Source: a bacterium (GTDB lineage Bacteria; 4484-113; JALSIF01). Taken from it: a stretch of 21,053 nt of DNA. The DNA is taken from contig JALSIF010000122.1 in assembly GCA_026981635.1 (NCBI GenBank), forward strand, positions 1 through 21,053, given 5' to 3'. Shown piece after piece: positions 1-8,255 of the stretch (position 1 is the stretch's first letter; each line of letters starts with the position of its first letter). Made by a program: the position numbers and the translations under genes. The notes beneath the pieces are model-generated. The model had not been told where the DNA came from. It saw nothing but the letters and a program-made list of their open reading frames with translations, and searched no databases.

Positions 1-618
1 GCCATAGGAGCAGTAGGCGGTGGCCTGGGCGTAGTCAATCTTTGCCCTAAGTGTCTGCAGGGGAACCCTGCCCCAGTGGTACCACTCCTTGCGCCTCATC
101 TCGGCGCCGTTGAGTCTCCCCTTGACTTGGATGCGCACCCCCACTCCGGTGACCTTATCACTCTTCTGCAGGGCCTCAAGCTCCTGCACCACCCTTTTTA
201 GGGCCTGCTTGAGCACCCGGCGGAAGTTGATCCGCCGCTCAATCTGCTGGGCTATATTCTGGGCCACCACCTGGGCGGAGAGGTCCGGCTTGGTCACCTC
301 ATAGAACTCCAGGCTGACCTGCTGGTCGGGGTCAACCATCTTTTGCAGCTCAGCAATAAGCCTTAGCTTGTTCTCGCCCCCCCGGCCGATGGCCATTCCC
401 ATCCGCACCACATGGGCGTTAACCCGCACCTCTCCCAGCCTCCGCTTGATCTCAATCTTCTCCGGCTGGGCGTTCTTGAGCTCCTTGAAAAGGAACTCGC
501 GAATCCTAAAGTCCTCCATCACATAGTCGGGATACTTGCGCTTGGGCGCAAACCAGACGGAGTCCCAGTTTTCTACCGTCCACAGCCTGAAGCCCTTGGG
601 GTGTGTCTTCTGTCCCAT
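1..618 (-). CDS. rpsC: 30S ribosomal protein S3 (C-terminus cut by window edge)
   Basis: S3 sits in the head of the 30S subunit at the mRNA entry channel. The frame is open from the ATG at 618 to base 1, giving 206 residues; the last few residues and the stop lie outside the window. It begins [12 protein letters not shown], the S3 signature. A KH domain follows with its GxxG loop as IGRGGEN (about residues 77-83). The C-terminal domain shows NIAQQIERR (121-129), FRRVLKQAL (132-140), VKGRLNGAE (165-173) and [14 protein letters not shown] (183-196). A Shine-Dalgarno AGGAAGA lies nine to ten bases before the ATG, in the 15-base gap after rplV. Compared with usual S3, about ten residues (around 143-157) are added between the FRR..KQA helix and the VKGRL strand. 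Identity is seen directly; function is from the family. Confidence 0.97.
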   Translation of the reverse strand, partial: MGQKTHPKGFRLWTVENWDSVWFAPKRKYPDYVMEDFRIREFLFKELKNAQPEKIEIKRRLGEVRVNAHVVRMGMAIGRGGENKLRLIAELQKMVDPDQQVSLEFYEVTKPDLSAQVVAQNIAQQIERRINFRRVLKQALKRVVQELEALQKSDKVTGVGVRIQVKGRLNGAEMRRKEWYHWGRVPLQTLRAKIDYAQATAYCSYG

Positions 619-633
619 GGTGTATCTTCCTGC

Positions 634-1074
634 CTAGCCTTCTCCCGCCGCCTTGGGGCGGTTCCACTTGAGCCTTCCCTTGCGGATCGCCCGCCGCATC
701 CCCCGGATCCAGCGGCGCTCTTCAAGCTTCTTCCGATAGACCTCCGCCTCCTCCAGGATGATGGTCACGTGGGTGGTGCGCTTGCGCTCCAGGAATGCCC
801 GGCCCCGGGCGCGGGGACGGATGCGCTTATAGATGGGCCCCCGGTCGGCGATCACATTCTCCACCACCAGCTCGTCCCGGTTCAGGTTGTGGTTGTGCTC
901 CGCATTGGCCACCGCCGAGCGAAGCAGCTTCCTCAGCATCTTGCACACCTTGGAGGGCATCACCTGGAGGATGGCGTCCGCCTCCCTTACCGGCTTGCCC
1001 TTGATCAGGCGTCCGTAGCGGCGCACCTTGTTTGGCTGGGCAAACATGAAGCGGTGGATGGCGCGGGTCTGCAT
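634..1074 (-). CDS. rplV: 50S ribosomal protein L22
   Basis: L22 binds 23S rRNA, and its long beta-hairpin lines the peptide exit tunnel. The 146-residue product contains the core SAVANAEHNHNL (about 53-64) and the hairpin and following strand KRIRPRARGRAF...RTTHVTIIL (about 83-106). Bacterial L22 is usually near 110 residues; here a basic extension of about 36 residues follows the last core strand (AEVYRKKLEERRW onward), rich in Arg and Lys and likely to contact rRNA. The start lies two bases after the rpsS stop, in the octamer TAGCCATG, so translation is probably coupled to rpsS. No frameshift or missing core motif is seen. Confidence 0.97.
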   Translation of the reverse strand: MQTRAIHRFMFAQPNKVRRYGRLIKGKPVREADAILQVMPSKVCKMLRKLLRSAVANAEHNHNLNRDELVVENVIADRGPIYKRIRPRARGRAFLERKRTTHVTIILEEAEVYRKKLEERRWIRGMRRAIRKGRLKWNRPKAAGEG

Positions 1075-1076
1075 GG

Positions 1077-1361
1077 CTACTTGCCCCTCCTCGCCTTCTT
1101 GGCCTCCTTGCCGTGCCCCCGGTAGGTGCGGGTGGGGGCAAACTCGCCCAGCCGGTGGCCCACCATCTCCTCGGTCACATAGACCGGGAAGAAGCGGCGC
1201 CCATTGTGTACCTCAAAGGTAAGCCCGATCATCTCCGGGGTGATCATGGAGGCACGCGACCAGGTGCGGATGGGCTCACGGCGGTTCTCCTTAATCGCCC
1301 GCCGCACCTTCTTCATCAGCTTGGGATGGACGTATGGTCCCTTCTTGCTGGATCTGCTCAT
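1077..1361 (-). CDS. rpsS: 30S ribosomal protein S19
   Basis: S19 is a small protein of the 30S head that pairs with S13 near the A-site finger. The 94-residue product starts [19 protein letters not shown] and carries the family motifs [10 protein letters not shown] (about 32-41), [12 protein letters not shown] and [17 protein letters not shown]. The frame stays open far upstream into rplB, but the ATG at 1361 is chosen because it gives the family N-terminus and has AGGTGA seven bases before it. That Shine-Dalgarno includes the TGA stop of rplB, so only seven bases separate the genes and coupling is likely. Confidence 0.97.
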   Translation of the reverse strand: MSRSSKKGPYVHPKLMKKVRRAIKENRREPIRTWSRASMITPEMIGLTFEVHNGRRFFPVYVTEEMVGHRLGEFAPTRTYRGHGKEAKKARRGK

Positions 1362-1368
1362 GGTTTGA

Positions 1369-2205
1369 TCACCTACCCACCCTGCGGTCACGCACCAGGT
1401 GCCGGAGGCTCTTTCTGGGCGAGCGGGTCTTCTTCCCCTTGGCATAGACCCCGGTCCTGGACTGGGGCGGCATGGCGGTTCCCGCCTTGCCCTCGCCGCC
1501 GCCGTGGGGGTGGTCCACCGCATTCATCGCCGCTCCCCTGACATGGGGGCGGCGGCCGCGGTGGAAGGAGCGACCCGCCTTGCCCAGCTTCTGGTTGGAG
1601 TTGTCCACGTTGGAGACCCGCCCCACCGTCGCCCGACAGCGGGCGTGGATGTAGCGCATCTCCCCGCTGGGGAGTCTCACCACCACCCGGTCCTTCTCCA
1701 GCTCCTTGGCCATCAGCTGGGCGAAGCTGCCCGCCGCCCGCACCAGCTGGGCTCCCCGGCCGGGGATGAGCTCAATGTTGTGGATCAGGGTGCCGTCGGG
1801 GATACGGGCCAGGGGCAGGGTATTGCCCGGCCGGATGGGAGCGTCCTCGCCGCTCTGCACCACATCCCCCACCTTGATCCCATGGGGAGCGATGATGTAG
1901 CTGCGGGTGCCGTCGGGATACTCAATCAGGGCGATGAAGGCGGTGCGGTTGGGGTCATACTGGAGGCTTACCACCTTGGCCGGCTCACCGTCCCGGCTGC
2001 GCTTGAAGTCCACCAGGCGGTACTTGCCCCGGTAGGCGTTGCGCCTGTGGGGGGCGGTGACCCGCCCCTGGTTGTTGCGCCCCGCCCGCCGGTGGAGGGG
2101 AACCAGGAGCTTCTTCTCCGGCGGATCCTTGCTGAGCTCAGAATAGTCAATGCTCAGCCACTGGCGGGTGCCGGGCGTAACTGGCTTGTGCTTCTTAAGT
2201 GGCAT
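1369..2205 (-). CDS. rplB: 50S ribosomal protein L2
   Basis: L2 is a core 23S rRNA binder needed for subunit joining and peptidyl transfer. The 278-residue product has the usual length and order: an N-terminal [15 protein letters not shown], the OB-like RNA-binding domain, the SH3-like part with LPSGEMRYI (178-186) and GKAGRS (208-213), and the C-terminal [10 protein letters not shown] (230-239), including the Asp-His pair equivalent to E. coli D228/H229. Two near-universal motifs are altered. The RGGGHKR stretch reads RRNAYRG (about 54-60), and the proline of MNPVDHP is alanine (A229). The gene starts 11 bases after the rplW stop, with GAGGT spanning that stop as the Shine-Dalgarno. Confidence 0.97.
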   Translation of the reverse strand: MPLKKHKPVTPGTRQWLSIDYSELSKDPPEKKLLVPLHRRAGRNNQGRVTAPHRRNAYRGKYRLVDFKRSRDGEPAKVVSLQYDPNRTAFIALIEYPDGTRSYIIAPHGIKVGDVVQSGEDAPIRPGNTLPLARIPDGTLIHNIELIPGRGAQLVRAAGSFAQLMAKELEKDRVVVRLPSGEMRYIHARCRATVGRVSNVDNSNQKLGKAGRSFHRGRRPHVRGAAMNAVDHPHGGGEGKAGTAMPPQSRTGVYAKGKKTRSPRKSLRHLVRDRRVGR

Positions 2206-2216
2206 CGCTTGCTACC

Positions 2217-2510
2217 TCACACCGCCTCCAGAATGTCGGGAATGGTCTGGCCCTCGGCCAGAGTCACGATGGCCTTCTTGCGCTCCTTGGTCCAGTAGCG
2301 GTATCTGCCCACCCGCTTGGGCTTGCGGGGAAGCTTTACGATGTTTACCTTGACCACGTTCACCTGAAAGCGCTCCTCCACCGCCCGCTTCACATCGTGC
2401 TTGTTGGCGTCGGGGGCGATGTAGAAGGTGTACTTGCCCTGTGCCGTCTGCTCCAGGGAGCGCTCGGTGATCACCGGACCGAGCAGGACCTCTGCGGGGT
2501 GCTTAGTCAT
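2217..2510 (-). CDS. rplW: 50S ribosomal protein L23
   Basis: L23 lies at the exit of the peptide tunnel and is the docking site for trigger factor and SRP. The 97-residue product shows EVLLGPVITERS (7-18), KYTFYIAPDANKHDVKRAVE (26-45) and the basic loop LPRKPKRVGRYRY (about 60-72), all typical of bacterial L23. The ATG overlaps the end of rplD by eight bases (ATGACTAA). Its strong Shine-Dalgarno GAGGAGGTGA lies inside the rplD coding region, six bases before the start, so translation of the two genes must be linked. Length and motifs are normal. Confidence 0.97.
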   Translation of the reverse strand: MTKHPAEVLLGPVITERSLEQTAQGKYTFYIAPDANKHDVKRAVEERFQVNVVKVNIVKLPRKPKRVGRYRYWTKERKKAIVTLAEGQTIPDILEAV

Positions 2511-3264
2511 CCTCGCTCACCTCCTCTCCCTCTACCTGACCGGAGTCCCCCTCGTCCCCGCTGGTATCTTCCTGGGCCTCCTCTCCGGCGTCGGACGGAG
2601 CTTCCAGAGCCGTCTCCTCTGCCTTTACCTCCGCCTCGTCCTCATCAGCCCCTGCCCCCACGTGCTCCTTCACTCCCAGCCTGACCATAAGCTCATCCCA
2701 GGCCTGGCGGGTGAAGATCACCCAGTCGTGGAAAGCAAGGTCGGGGGTATTTAGCCGGTCCACCGGCAGACACTTTATCCGCGGGTGGTTGCGGGCGGCG
2801 GTGAGCACTTTGTCCCCCCGCAGGCAGAAGATGAGCACCTTGCCGTCAAAGCCCCCCTCGCTGAAGAAACCGTCCAGCAGGCGGGTCTTCTCCACCTGCC
2901 GGAGATCGTCGTCCAGAGTCAGCCAGAGGCTTCCGTCGTGGGCGTGATGGAGCAGAGCAGAGATCAGGGCGCGGCGAGCCTGCTTGCGGTTGATCTTGAT
3001 CTTCTTTATCCGCGGCTTGGGTCCAAAGGCCACCGCCCCGTGGTACATGTGGACGTTGCCCCGCTCGCCCTGGCGGGCGCGGCCGGTTCCCTTCTGGCGG
3101 AAAACCTTGCGCCCCGAGTAGGAGAGCTCCGAGATGCGCTTGGTGTTGGCGGTGCGGCGGTAGCCGTTCACCTGGGCCACCCGAATGGCCTCCTGAATGG
3201 CCAGGTAGTCGGGCTCCACCCCCTGGTAGCCGGGAAGCTCCTTGATCTGCTTTAGCTCCGCCAT
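2503..3264 (-). CDS. rplD: 50S ribosomal protein L4 with acidic C-terminal tail
   Basis: L4 binds 23S rRNA, and its loop forms the tunnel constriction with L22; in E. coli it also represses the S10 operon. The product has 253 residues against about 200-210 usually. The core shows [19 protein letters not shown] (35-53), [12 protein letters not shown] (55-66) and [16 protein letters not shown] (80-95). The tunnel loop is unusual: residues 67-79 read [13 protein letters not shown] where most bacteria have a P-x-W/F-x-GGG pattern. From about residue 203 to the end a tail of 51 residues contains 22 Asp or Glu and one Lys, unlike any standard L4 end. Six bases separate it from rplC. The tail DNA also holds the rplW ribosome-binding site. 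Identity is certain; the function of the tail is unknown. Confidence 0.96.
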   Translation of the reverse strand: MAELKQIKELPGYQGVEPDYLAIQEAIRVAQVNGYRRTANTKRISELSYSGRKVFRQKGTGRARQGERGNVHMYHGAVAFGPKPRIKKIKINRKQARRALISALLHHAHDGSLWLTLDDDLRQVEKTRLLDGFFSEGGFDGKVLIFCLRGDKVLTAARNHPRIKCLPVDRLNTPDLAFHDWVIFTRQAWDELMVRLGVKEHVGAGADEDEAEVKAEETALEAPSDAGEEAQEDTSGDEGDSGQVEGEEVSEDD

Positions 3265-3270
3265 CTCGGG

Positions 3271-3987
3271 TTAGCCCTCCTCGCTGGCGGCGGCCACCGC
3301 CTCGGCCACCTCCGGCTGGGAGGCCGCCTCCTCGGGCACCTCCTCCCAGTCCACCACTTCCACAAACAGCTGCCCTCCCCGCGGACCGGGGACGCTGCCG
3401 TCAACCACCAGCAGGTTCAGCTGCGGGTTGTACTCAAAGACGCCCAACCTGAGGATGGTCACCGTCTTCCCCCCGAAGCGACCGGGCCGCTTGCTGCCCT
3501 TGAAGACCCGGGCCGGGTCGGTGGCGTTGTTGCTGGCCGGGGCGCGGTGGAAGGACTTGGTGCCGTGGGTGCGGCTCTGGCCGTGGAAGCCCCACCGCTT
3601 CATCGCCCCGGCAAAGCCCCGCCCCTTGCTCTTGCCGGTGACGTTTACTTCCAGCCATCCTCGGCAAATCTGCTGGGGCTCAATCTTCTGCCCCACCTCA
3701 ACCTGGACCTCCTCCCCCTCGGGAGGACGGTACTCGTAAAAGTAGCGCAGGGGAACCTCTATTCCCGCCTTCTTGAGCTCACCTTGGACAGGTTTCGTGA
3801 CGTGCTTCCAGGTGGTCTCCCCGTAGGCCAGCTTTACCGCGTGATAGCCGTCCTTGGCCGGGGTCTTGATCTGCACCACCCATACCGGCAGGGGCTGAAG
3901 CAGGGTGACGGCCATGCCGTCCCCCACCTCGTCAAAGGCGGTGGTCATCCCCACCTTGATTGCTGGTATGCGCCTGATCATGGCCAT
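3271..3987 (-). CDS. rplC: 50S ribosomal protein L3
   Basis: L3 is an early-assembly 23S rRNA binder whose central loop reaches toward the peptidyl transferase centre. The 238-residue product has IPAIKVGMTTAF (7-18), VTGKSKGRGFAGAMKRWGF (116-134), SFHRAP (145-150) and the C-terminal NLLVVDGSVPGPRGG (191-205). The loop tip differs from the common form: ASNNATDPARV replaces the usual GSxGAxxxPGRV with one residue fewer, and Arg170 stands where E. coli has the methylated Gln150. The last 28 residues are acidic. I chose the first ATG (two bases after the rpsJ stop) because an AGG-containing site lies about ten bases upstream; an ATG six bases later (3981) is possible. Confidence 0.96.
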   Translation of the reverse strand: MAMIRRIPAIKVGMTTAFDEVGDGMAVTLLQPLPVWVVQIKTPAKDGYHAVKLAYGETTWKHVTKPVQGELKKAGIEVPLRYFYEYRPPEGEEVQVEVGQKIEPQQICRGWLEVNVTGKSKGRGFAGAMKRWGFHGQSRTHGTKSFHRAPASNNATDPARVFKGSKRPGRFGGKTVTILRLGVFEYNPQLNLLVVDGSVPGPRGGQLFVEVVDWEEVPEEAASQPEVAEAVAAASEEG

Positions 3988-3989
3988 GG

Positions 3990-4298
3990 CTAGCTTGCCT
4001 TCACCTCTACATCCACCCCGGTGGGCAGGTCCAGGTTGACCAGCATGTCAATGGTCTGCTGGGGCGGTTCCAGGATCTCAATCAGTCGCTTGTGGATCCT
4101 GAGCTCAAAGTGCTCCATGGACCGCTTGTCCACGTGGGGTGAGCGGTTGACGCACCACACCTTGCGCTCGGTGGGAAGCGGGATCGGTCCAACCACCTTG
4201 GCGCCGGTGCGCTCCGCCATGTCCACGATGAGCTGCACGCTGTCGTTTAAGAGCCGGTGGTCGTAGCTTCTCAGCTTGATGCGGATCTTTTCCCTCAT
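3990..4298 (-). CDS. rpsJ: 30S ribosomal protein S10 (NusE)
   Basis: S10 is part of the 30S head and, as NusE, links NusG-bound RNA polymerase to the ribosome. The 102-residue product starts [17 protein letters not shown] and contains [20 protein letters not shown] (about 35-54), the assembly loop, and ends [15 protein letters not shown] chose the ATG at 4298 over the in-frame GTG at 4304 because GGGTGA lies six bases before the ATG and almost abuts the GTG. It is the first gene of the S10 operon. An intrinsic terminator ends at 4317, only 18 bases upstream, so there is no ordinary leader of the E. coli S10 type. Confidence 0.96.
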   Translation of the reverse strand: MREKIRIKLRSYDHRLLNDSVQLIVDMAERTGAKVVGPIPLPTERKVWCVNRSPHVDKRSMEHFELRIHKRLIEILEPPQQTIDMLVNLDLPTGVDVEVKAS

Positions 4299-4316
4299 AA
4301 CCACTCACCCACGGTC

Positions 4317-4348
4317 AAAAAAGGACCGGGTCCCGAAGGACCCGGTCC
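4317..4348 (-). terminator. Intrinsic terminator after tuf
   Basis: On the minus strand an 11-base perfect stem, GGACCGGGTCC (4348-4338) and GGACCCGGTCC (4333-4323), is joined by a TTCG loop (4337-4334) and followed at once by six T (4322-4317). The loop is a C(UUCG)G tetraloop, a known extra-stable type. This is the textbook layout of a Rho-independent terminator and lies 12 bases past the tuf stop. It divides the str cluster from the S10 cluster. It may act as a partial terminator or attenuator, since the S10 genes follow immediately. Confidence 0.95.
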
Positions 4349-4360
4349 CCCATGGTCACC

Positions 4361-5554
4361 TCATTCAATGATCTCGGTGACCGTGCCTGCACCGATGGTT
4401 CGGTTGCCCTCACGGATGGCAAATCTGAGCCCCTTCTCAATGGCCACCGGCTTGATGAGCTCCACCGTCATCTCAATGTTGTCGCCCGGCATGACCATCT
4501 CCACCCCCTCGGGGAGCTGGATCTCACCGGTCACGTCGGTGGTGCGGAAGTAGAACTGGGGCCGGTAGCCGGAGAAGAAGGGCTTGTGGCGGCCACCCTC
4601 GTCCTTGGTCAGCACGTAGACCTGGGCCTTGAACTTCGTGTGGGGGTTGATGGAGCCGGGGGCAGCGACCACCATCCCCCGCTCCACCGCACTGCGCTCC
4701 ACACCGCGCAGCAGGAGGCCCACGTTGTCACCGGCCACACCCTCGTCCAGGATCTTGCGGAACATCTCCACGCCGGTCACCACCGTCTTGATGGGGTCGG
4801 TACGGAGGCCGACGATCTCCACCTCCTCGCCCACCCGGATCTTGCCGCGCTCAATGCGGCCGGTGGCCACGGTGCCGCGACCGGTGATGGAGAAGACGTC
4901 CTCCACCGGCATCAGGAAGGGCTTGTCCACGTCGCGCTCGGGGACGGGGATGTAGGTGTCCAGCGCCTCCACCAGCTTGAGGATGGGCTCGGCGTCAGGG
5001 CCGGTGCCATCGCTCTCCAGCGCCTTGAGGGCACTGCCCCGAATAACCGGCACCTCGTCACCCGGGTAGCCATACTCGGTGAGCAGCTCCCGGACCTCCT
5101 CCTCCACCAGGTCAATGAGCTCGGGGTCGTCCACCAGGTCAACCTTGTTGAGGAAGACCACGATGTAGGGCACCCCAACCTGACGGGCGAGCAGGATGTG
5201 CTCCCGGGTCTGGGGCATCACCCCGTCGGCCGCCGACACCACCAGGATGGCGCCGTCCATCTGGGCCGCACCGGTGATCATGTTCTTCACGTAGTCCTGG
5301 TGGCCCGGGCAGTCAACGTGGGCGTAGTGCCGGTTGGGGCTCTCGTACTCCACGTGGGCAGTGGCGATGGTGATGCCGCGCTCGCGCTCCTCGGGCGCCT
5401 TGTCAATCTCGTCAAAACTGGTGAACTTGGCCAGATTCTGTAGCGCGAGCACCTTGGTGATGGCCGCGGTCAGCGTGGTCTTGCCGTGGTCAACGTGCCC
5501 GATGGTGCCGACGTTGATGTGTGGCTTGGTGCGCTCAAACTTTTGCTTCGCCAT
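4361..5554 (-). CDS. tuf: Elongation factor Tu
   Basis: EF-Tu is the GTPase that brings aminoacyl-tRNA to the ribosomal A site. The 397-residue product has the G1 loop GHVDHGKT (19-26), switch I with [12 protein letters not shown] (59-70), G3 DCPGH (81-85) with the catalytic His85, G4 NKVD (136-139) and G5 SAL (174-176). Domains 2 and 3 follow, with [13 protein letters not shown] (225-237) and [13 protein letters not shown] (331-343). Two substitutions in conserved places stand out: Gln86 after DCPGH, where nearly all bacterial EF-Tu has Ala, and Val112 where Pro is usual ([11 protein letters not shown]). A TAGGAG site lies about five bases upstream of the ATG. It is the last gene of the str cluster and ends just before a strong terminator. 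Confidence 0.98.
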   Translation of the reverse strand: MAKQKFERTKPHINVGTIGHVDHGKTTLTAAITKVLALQNLAKFTSFDEIDKAPEERERGITIATAHVEYESPNRHYAHVDCPGHQDYVKNMITGAAQMDGAILVVSAADGVMPQTREHILLARQVGVPYIVVFLNKVDLVDDPELIDLVEEEVRELLTEYGYPGDEVPVIRGSALKALESDGTGPDAEPILKLVEALDTYIPVPERDVDKPFLMPVEDVFSITGRGTVATGRIERGKIRVGEEVEIVGLRTDPIKTVVTGVEMFRKILDEGVAGDNVGLLLRGVERSAVERGMVVAAPGSINPHTKFKAQVYVLTKDEGGRHKPFFSGYRPQFYFRTTDVTGEIQLPEGVEMVMPGDNIEMTVELIKPVAIEKGLRFAIREGNRTIGAGTVTEIIE

Positions 5555-5604
5555 TTTGTCTCCTACGCTCCTTGCCCTTGGTTTCCCTCGGTCCGCCGAA
5601 GCTG

Positions 5605-5613
5605 ATTATCATA
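5605..5613 (-). promoter_or_regulatory. Possible -10 element upstream of tuf
   Basis: In the 63-base gap between fusA and tuf the minus strand reads TATGATAAT, which contains two overlapping near-consensus -10 hexamers (TATGAT and GATAAT, each five of six). No convincing -35 hexamer is found at 16-18 bases upstream. A separate tuf promoter is common in bacteria because EF-Tu is needed in large excess, but here this is only a weak sequence match. Confidence 0.25.
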
Positions 5614-5617
5614 CCTC

Positions 5618-7699
5618 TCAGGCCTCGACGGCTACTTTATCCCTCACTCGGTCCTCCACCGACTGGGGCACCGGGGCGTAGTGGTCAAACTCCATCACGA
5701 ACTCCGCCCGCCCCTGGGTCTTGTTGCGAAGGTCAGTAGCATAGCCGAAAGTCTCCGCCAGGGGGACGAAGGCCTGAATGACCGCCTTGCCCCGATTGTC
5801 CTGGTCAACTGCGGTGATCTTGCCCCGCCGGCTGTTGAGGTCACCGATAACATCCCCCATATACTGCTCGGGGACGGTCACCTCAACCTTCATGATGGGC
5901 TCCATGAGTATCGGCCCCGCCTTCATCACCGCATCCTTGAGGGCCATCTGGGCGGCGATGCGGAAGCTGATCTCGTCCGAGTCAACCTCGTGGTAGCTCC
6001 CGTCATAGAGCTCCACCTCAATGCCGGTAAGCGGATAGCCGAAGACCACCCCGGTCTCCATCGCCTCCCGAAGCCCCTTCTCCACCGCCGGGATGTACTC
6101 CTTGGGGATCACCCCGCCCACGATCTTGTTGTGGAAGATGAAGGGTGTCCCGTCGGTGGTGGGCCGGATGCGGATGTAGCACTCGCCATACTTGCCCCGC
6201 CCGCCGGTCTGGCGGACGAAGCGGCCATGCCCCTCCGCCTCCCGGGTGATGGCCTCCCGGTAGCTCACCTGGGGCTTGCCCACGTTGGCTGCCACCTTAA
6301 ACTCCCTCAGCAGCCGGTCCACGATGATCTCCAGGTGGAGCTCACCCATCCCGGAGATGATGGTCTGGCCGCTCTCCTCGTCCATCCTCACCTGGAAGGT
6401 GGGGTCCTCCTCGGCCAGCTTGGCCAGCGCGTTGGATAGCTTGTCGGTGTCGGCCTGGCTCTTGGGCTCCACCGCCACCGCAATCACCGGCTCGGGGATG
6501 TGGATGGACTCCAACAGGATGGGATGCTTGGGGTCGCACAGGGTGTCGCCGGTGCGGGTCTCCTTTAGTCCGATCAGGGCGACGATGTCGCCCGCCCTAG
6601 CCTGGTCAATGTCCTCCCGGTGGTTGGCGTGCATGCGTAGGATGCGCCCGATGCGCTCGTGCTTTCTGACCGCCGGGTTCCACACCGAGCTCCCCTTCCT
6701 CAGGGTCCCGCTGTAGATGCGAACGTAGGTCAGCCGGCCCACATGCTGGTCAGTGGCGATCTTGAAGGCCAGCATGGCAAGGGGCTCACTGGGGTCGGGC
6801 CTTCTTATCTCTACCCGGTCGGGGTGATCGGGGTGGACCCCCTCCACCGGAGGAAGGTCCAGCGGGGAGGGGAGGTAGTCCACCACCCCGTTGAGCAGAA
6901 GCTGGACCCCCTTGTTCTTGAAGGCCGAGCCACAAAATACCGGCACCAGCTTGTTGGCGATGACTCCCTCGCGGATTACCTTCTTTAGCTGCTCCTCGGA
7001 GATCTGTTCCCCTTCCAGGTACTTCTCCAGCAGGCTGTCGTCCAGCTCGGCCAGCCCCTCCACCAGCTTTTCCTGGTGCTCCTGGAAGGTGGGCATCAGT
7101 TCCTCCGGGATCTCCTCCTCCCGGTAGGTCTTGCCCATCACATCCTCGGTGTAGTACATCGCCTTGCCCGCCACCAGATCAATCACCCCGATAAATTCGG
7201 CCTCACTGCCGATGGGGATCTGGACCGGCAGGGCGTTGGCCCCCAGGCGGTCGCGCATCATCTGAACCACCATAAAGAAGTCGGCCCCCACCCGGTCCAT
7301 CTTGTTGACGAAGGCGATGCGGGGAACCTGGTAGCGCTCCGCCTGGCGCCAGACCGTCTCGGTCTGGGGCTGGACGCCAGCCACGGCGTCAAGCAAGATG
7401 ATCAGCCCGTCTAGAACCCTGAGACTGCGCTCAACCTCAATGGTGAAGTCAACGTGACCGGGAGTGTCAATGATGTTGATGTTGTGGTCCCGCCACATGC
7501 AGTAGGTGGCGGCAGAGGTGATGGTGATGCCGCGCTCCTTCTCCTGGACCATCCAGTCCATGGTGGCGGTCCCTTCGTGGACCTCGCCCACCTTGTGGGA
7601 GCGACCCGTGTAGAACAGAATCCGCTCGGTGAGCGTGGTCTTGCCCGCATCGATGTGCGCAGCAATCCCAATGTTTCTGACTCTGTCCAGACTGACCAT
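5618..7699 (-). CDS. fusA: Elongation factor G
   Basis: EF-G is the GTPase that drives translocation and, with RRF, ribosome recycling. The 693-residue product has normal length. Domain I shows AHIDAGKT (14-21), [10 protein letters not shown] (56-65), DTPGH (78-82) and NKMD (132-135). The domain IV core carries [29 protein letters not shown] and the tip loop [11 protein letters not shown] with its conserved His. Domain V has [19 protein letters not shown] and [12 protein letters not shown]. The order and completeness fit the canonical housekeeping EF-G. The start at 7699 gives the family N-terminus ([12 protein letters not shown]); its Shine-Dalgarno is weak (AGAGG about 12 bases upstream). 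It lies 62 bases after rpsG. Confidence 0.98.
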   Translation of the reverse strand: MVSLDRVRNIGIAAHIDAGKTTLTERILFYTGRSHKVGEVHEGTATMDWMVQEKERGITITSAATYCMWRDHNINIIDTPGHVDFTIEVERSLRVLDGLIILLDAVAGVQPQTETVWRQAERYQVPRIAFVNKMDRVGADFFMVVQMMRDRLGANALPVQIPIGSEAEFIGVIDLVAGKAMYYTEDVMGKTYREEEIPEELMPTFQEHQEKLVEGLAELDDSLLEKYLEGEQISEEQLKKVIREGVIANKLVPVFCGSAFKNKGVQLLLNGVVDYLPSPLDLPPVEGVHPDHPDRVEIRRPDPSEPLAMLAFKIATDQHVGRLTYVRIYSGTLRKGSSVWNPAVRKHERIGRILRMHANHREDIDQARAGDIVALIGLKETRTGDTLCDPKHPILLESIHIPEPVIAVAVEPKSQADTDKLSNALAKLAEEDPTFQVRMDEESGQTIISGMGELHLEIIVDRLLREFKVAANVGKPQVSYREAITREAEGHGRFVRQTGGRGKYGECYIRIRPTTDGTPFIFHNKIVGGVIPKEYIPAVEKGLREAMETGVVFGYPLTGIEVELYDGSYHEVDSDEISFRIAAQMALKDAVMKAGPILMEPIMKVEVTVPEQYMGDVIGDLNSRRGKITAVDQDNRGKAVIQAFVPLAETFGYATDLRNKTQGRAEFVMEFDHYAPVPQSVEDRVRDKVAVEA

Positions 7700-7761
7700 C
7701 TTGCTGCCGTGCCTCTATTACCACACGGGTCCCCACTACTTATCTCAGTCTCTCTGCCCGC

Positions 7762-8238
7762 TCACCAGCGGAACTGGGAGAAGGCGCGGTTGGCCTCAGC
7801 CATCCGGTGGGTATCTTCCTTCTTCTTGATGGCGGCGCCGGTGTTGTTGGCGGCGTCAATCATCTCGGCGGCAAGCTTCTCGGGGAACGACTTTCCCCTC
7901 CGCTGCCGGGCATAGGTCAAAAGCCAACGCATGGCCAGGGCGTAGCGCCGCTCAGTGCGCACCTCCACCGGAACCTGGTAGGTGGCACCCCCCACCCGCC
8001 GGCTCCTCACCTCCATCACCGGCATCAGGTTCTTGATCGCCTGCTCAAACACCTCAATGGGCTCCCGGCCGGTCTTCTCCCCCACGATCTTCATCGTCTC
8101 GTAGAAGAGCCGCATGGCCAGGGTCTTCTTGCCCCTCTTCATGATGTTGTTGATGAACTTGGCCACCAGAAGCGAGCCGTAGACCGGGTCGGGCTTGATG
8201 TACTTCTTGTTCTTGTACTCCTTCTTTCTGCGCGGCAT
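7762..8238 (-). CDS. rpsG: 30S ribosomal protein S7
   Basis: S7 starts assembly of the 30S head and contacts E-site tRNA; in E. coli it is the repressor of the str operon. The 158-residue product opens [20 protein letters not shown] and shows [18 protein letters not shown] (24-41), [20 protein letters not shown] (63-82), [12 protein letters not shown] (83-94), WLLTYARQR and [18 protein letters not shown]. Length and motifs are ordinary. GAGGGGA lies about eight bases before the ATG, in the 17-base gap after rpsL. That gap is too short for the long S7-binding hairpin known between rpsL and rpsG in E. coli. Confidence 0.97.
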   Translation of the reverse strand: MPRRKKEYKNKKYIKPDPVYGSLLVAKFINNIMKRGKKTLAMRLFYETMKIVGEKTGREPIEVFEQAIKNLMPVMEVRSRRVGGATYQVPVEVRTERRYALAMRWLLTYARQRRGKSFPEKLAAEMIDAANNTGAAIKKKEDTHRMAEANRAFSQFRW

Positions 8239-8255
8239 GGCTCTGTGTCCCCTCG

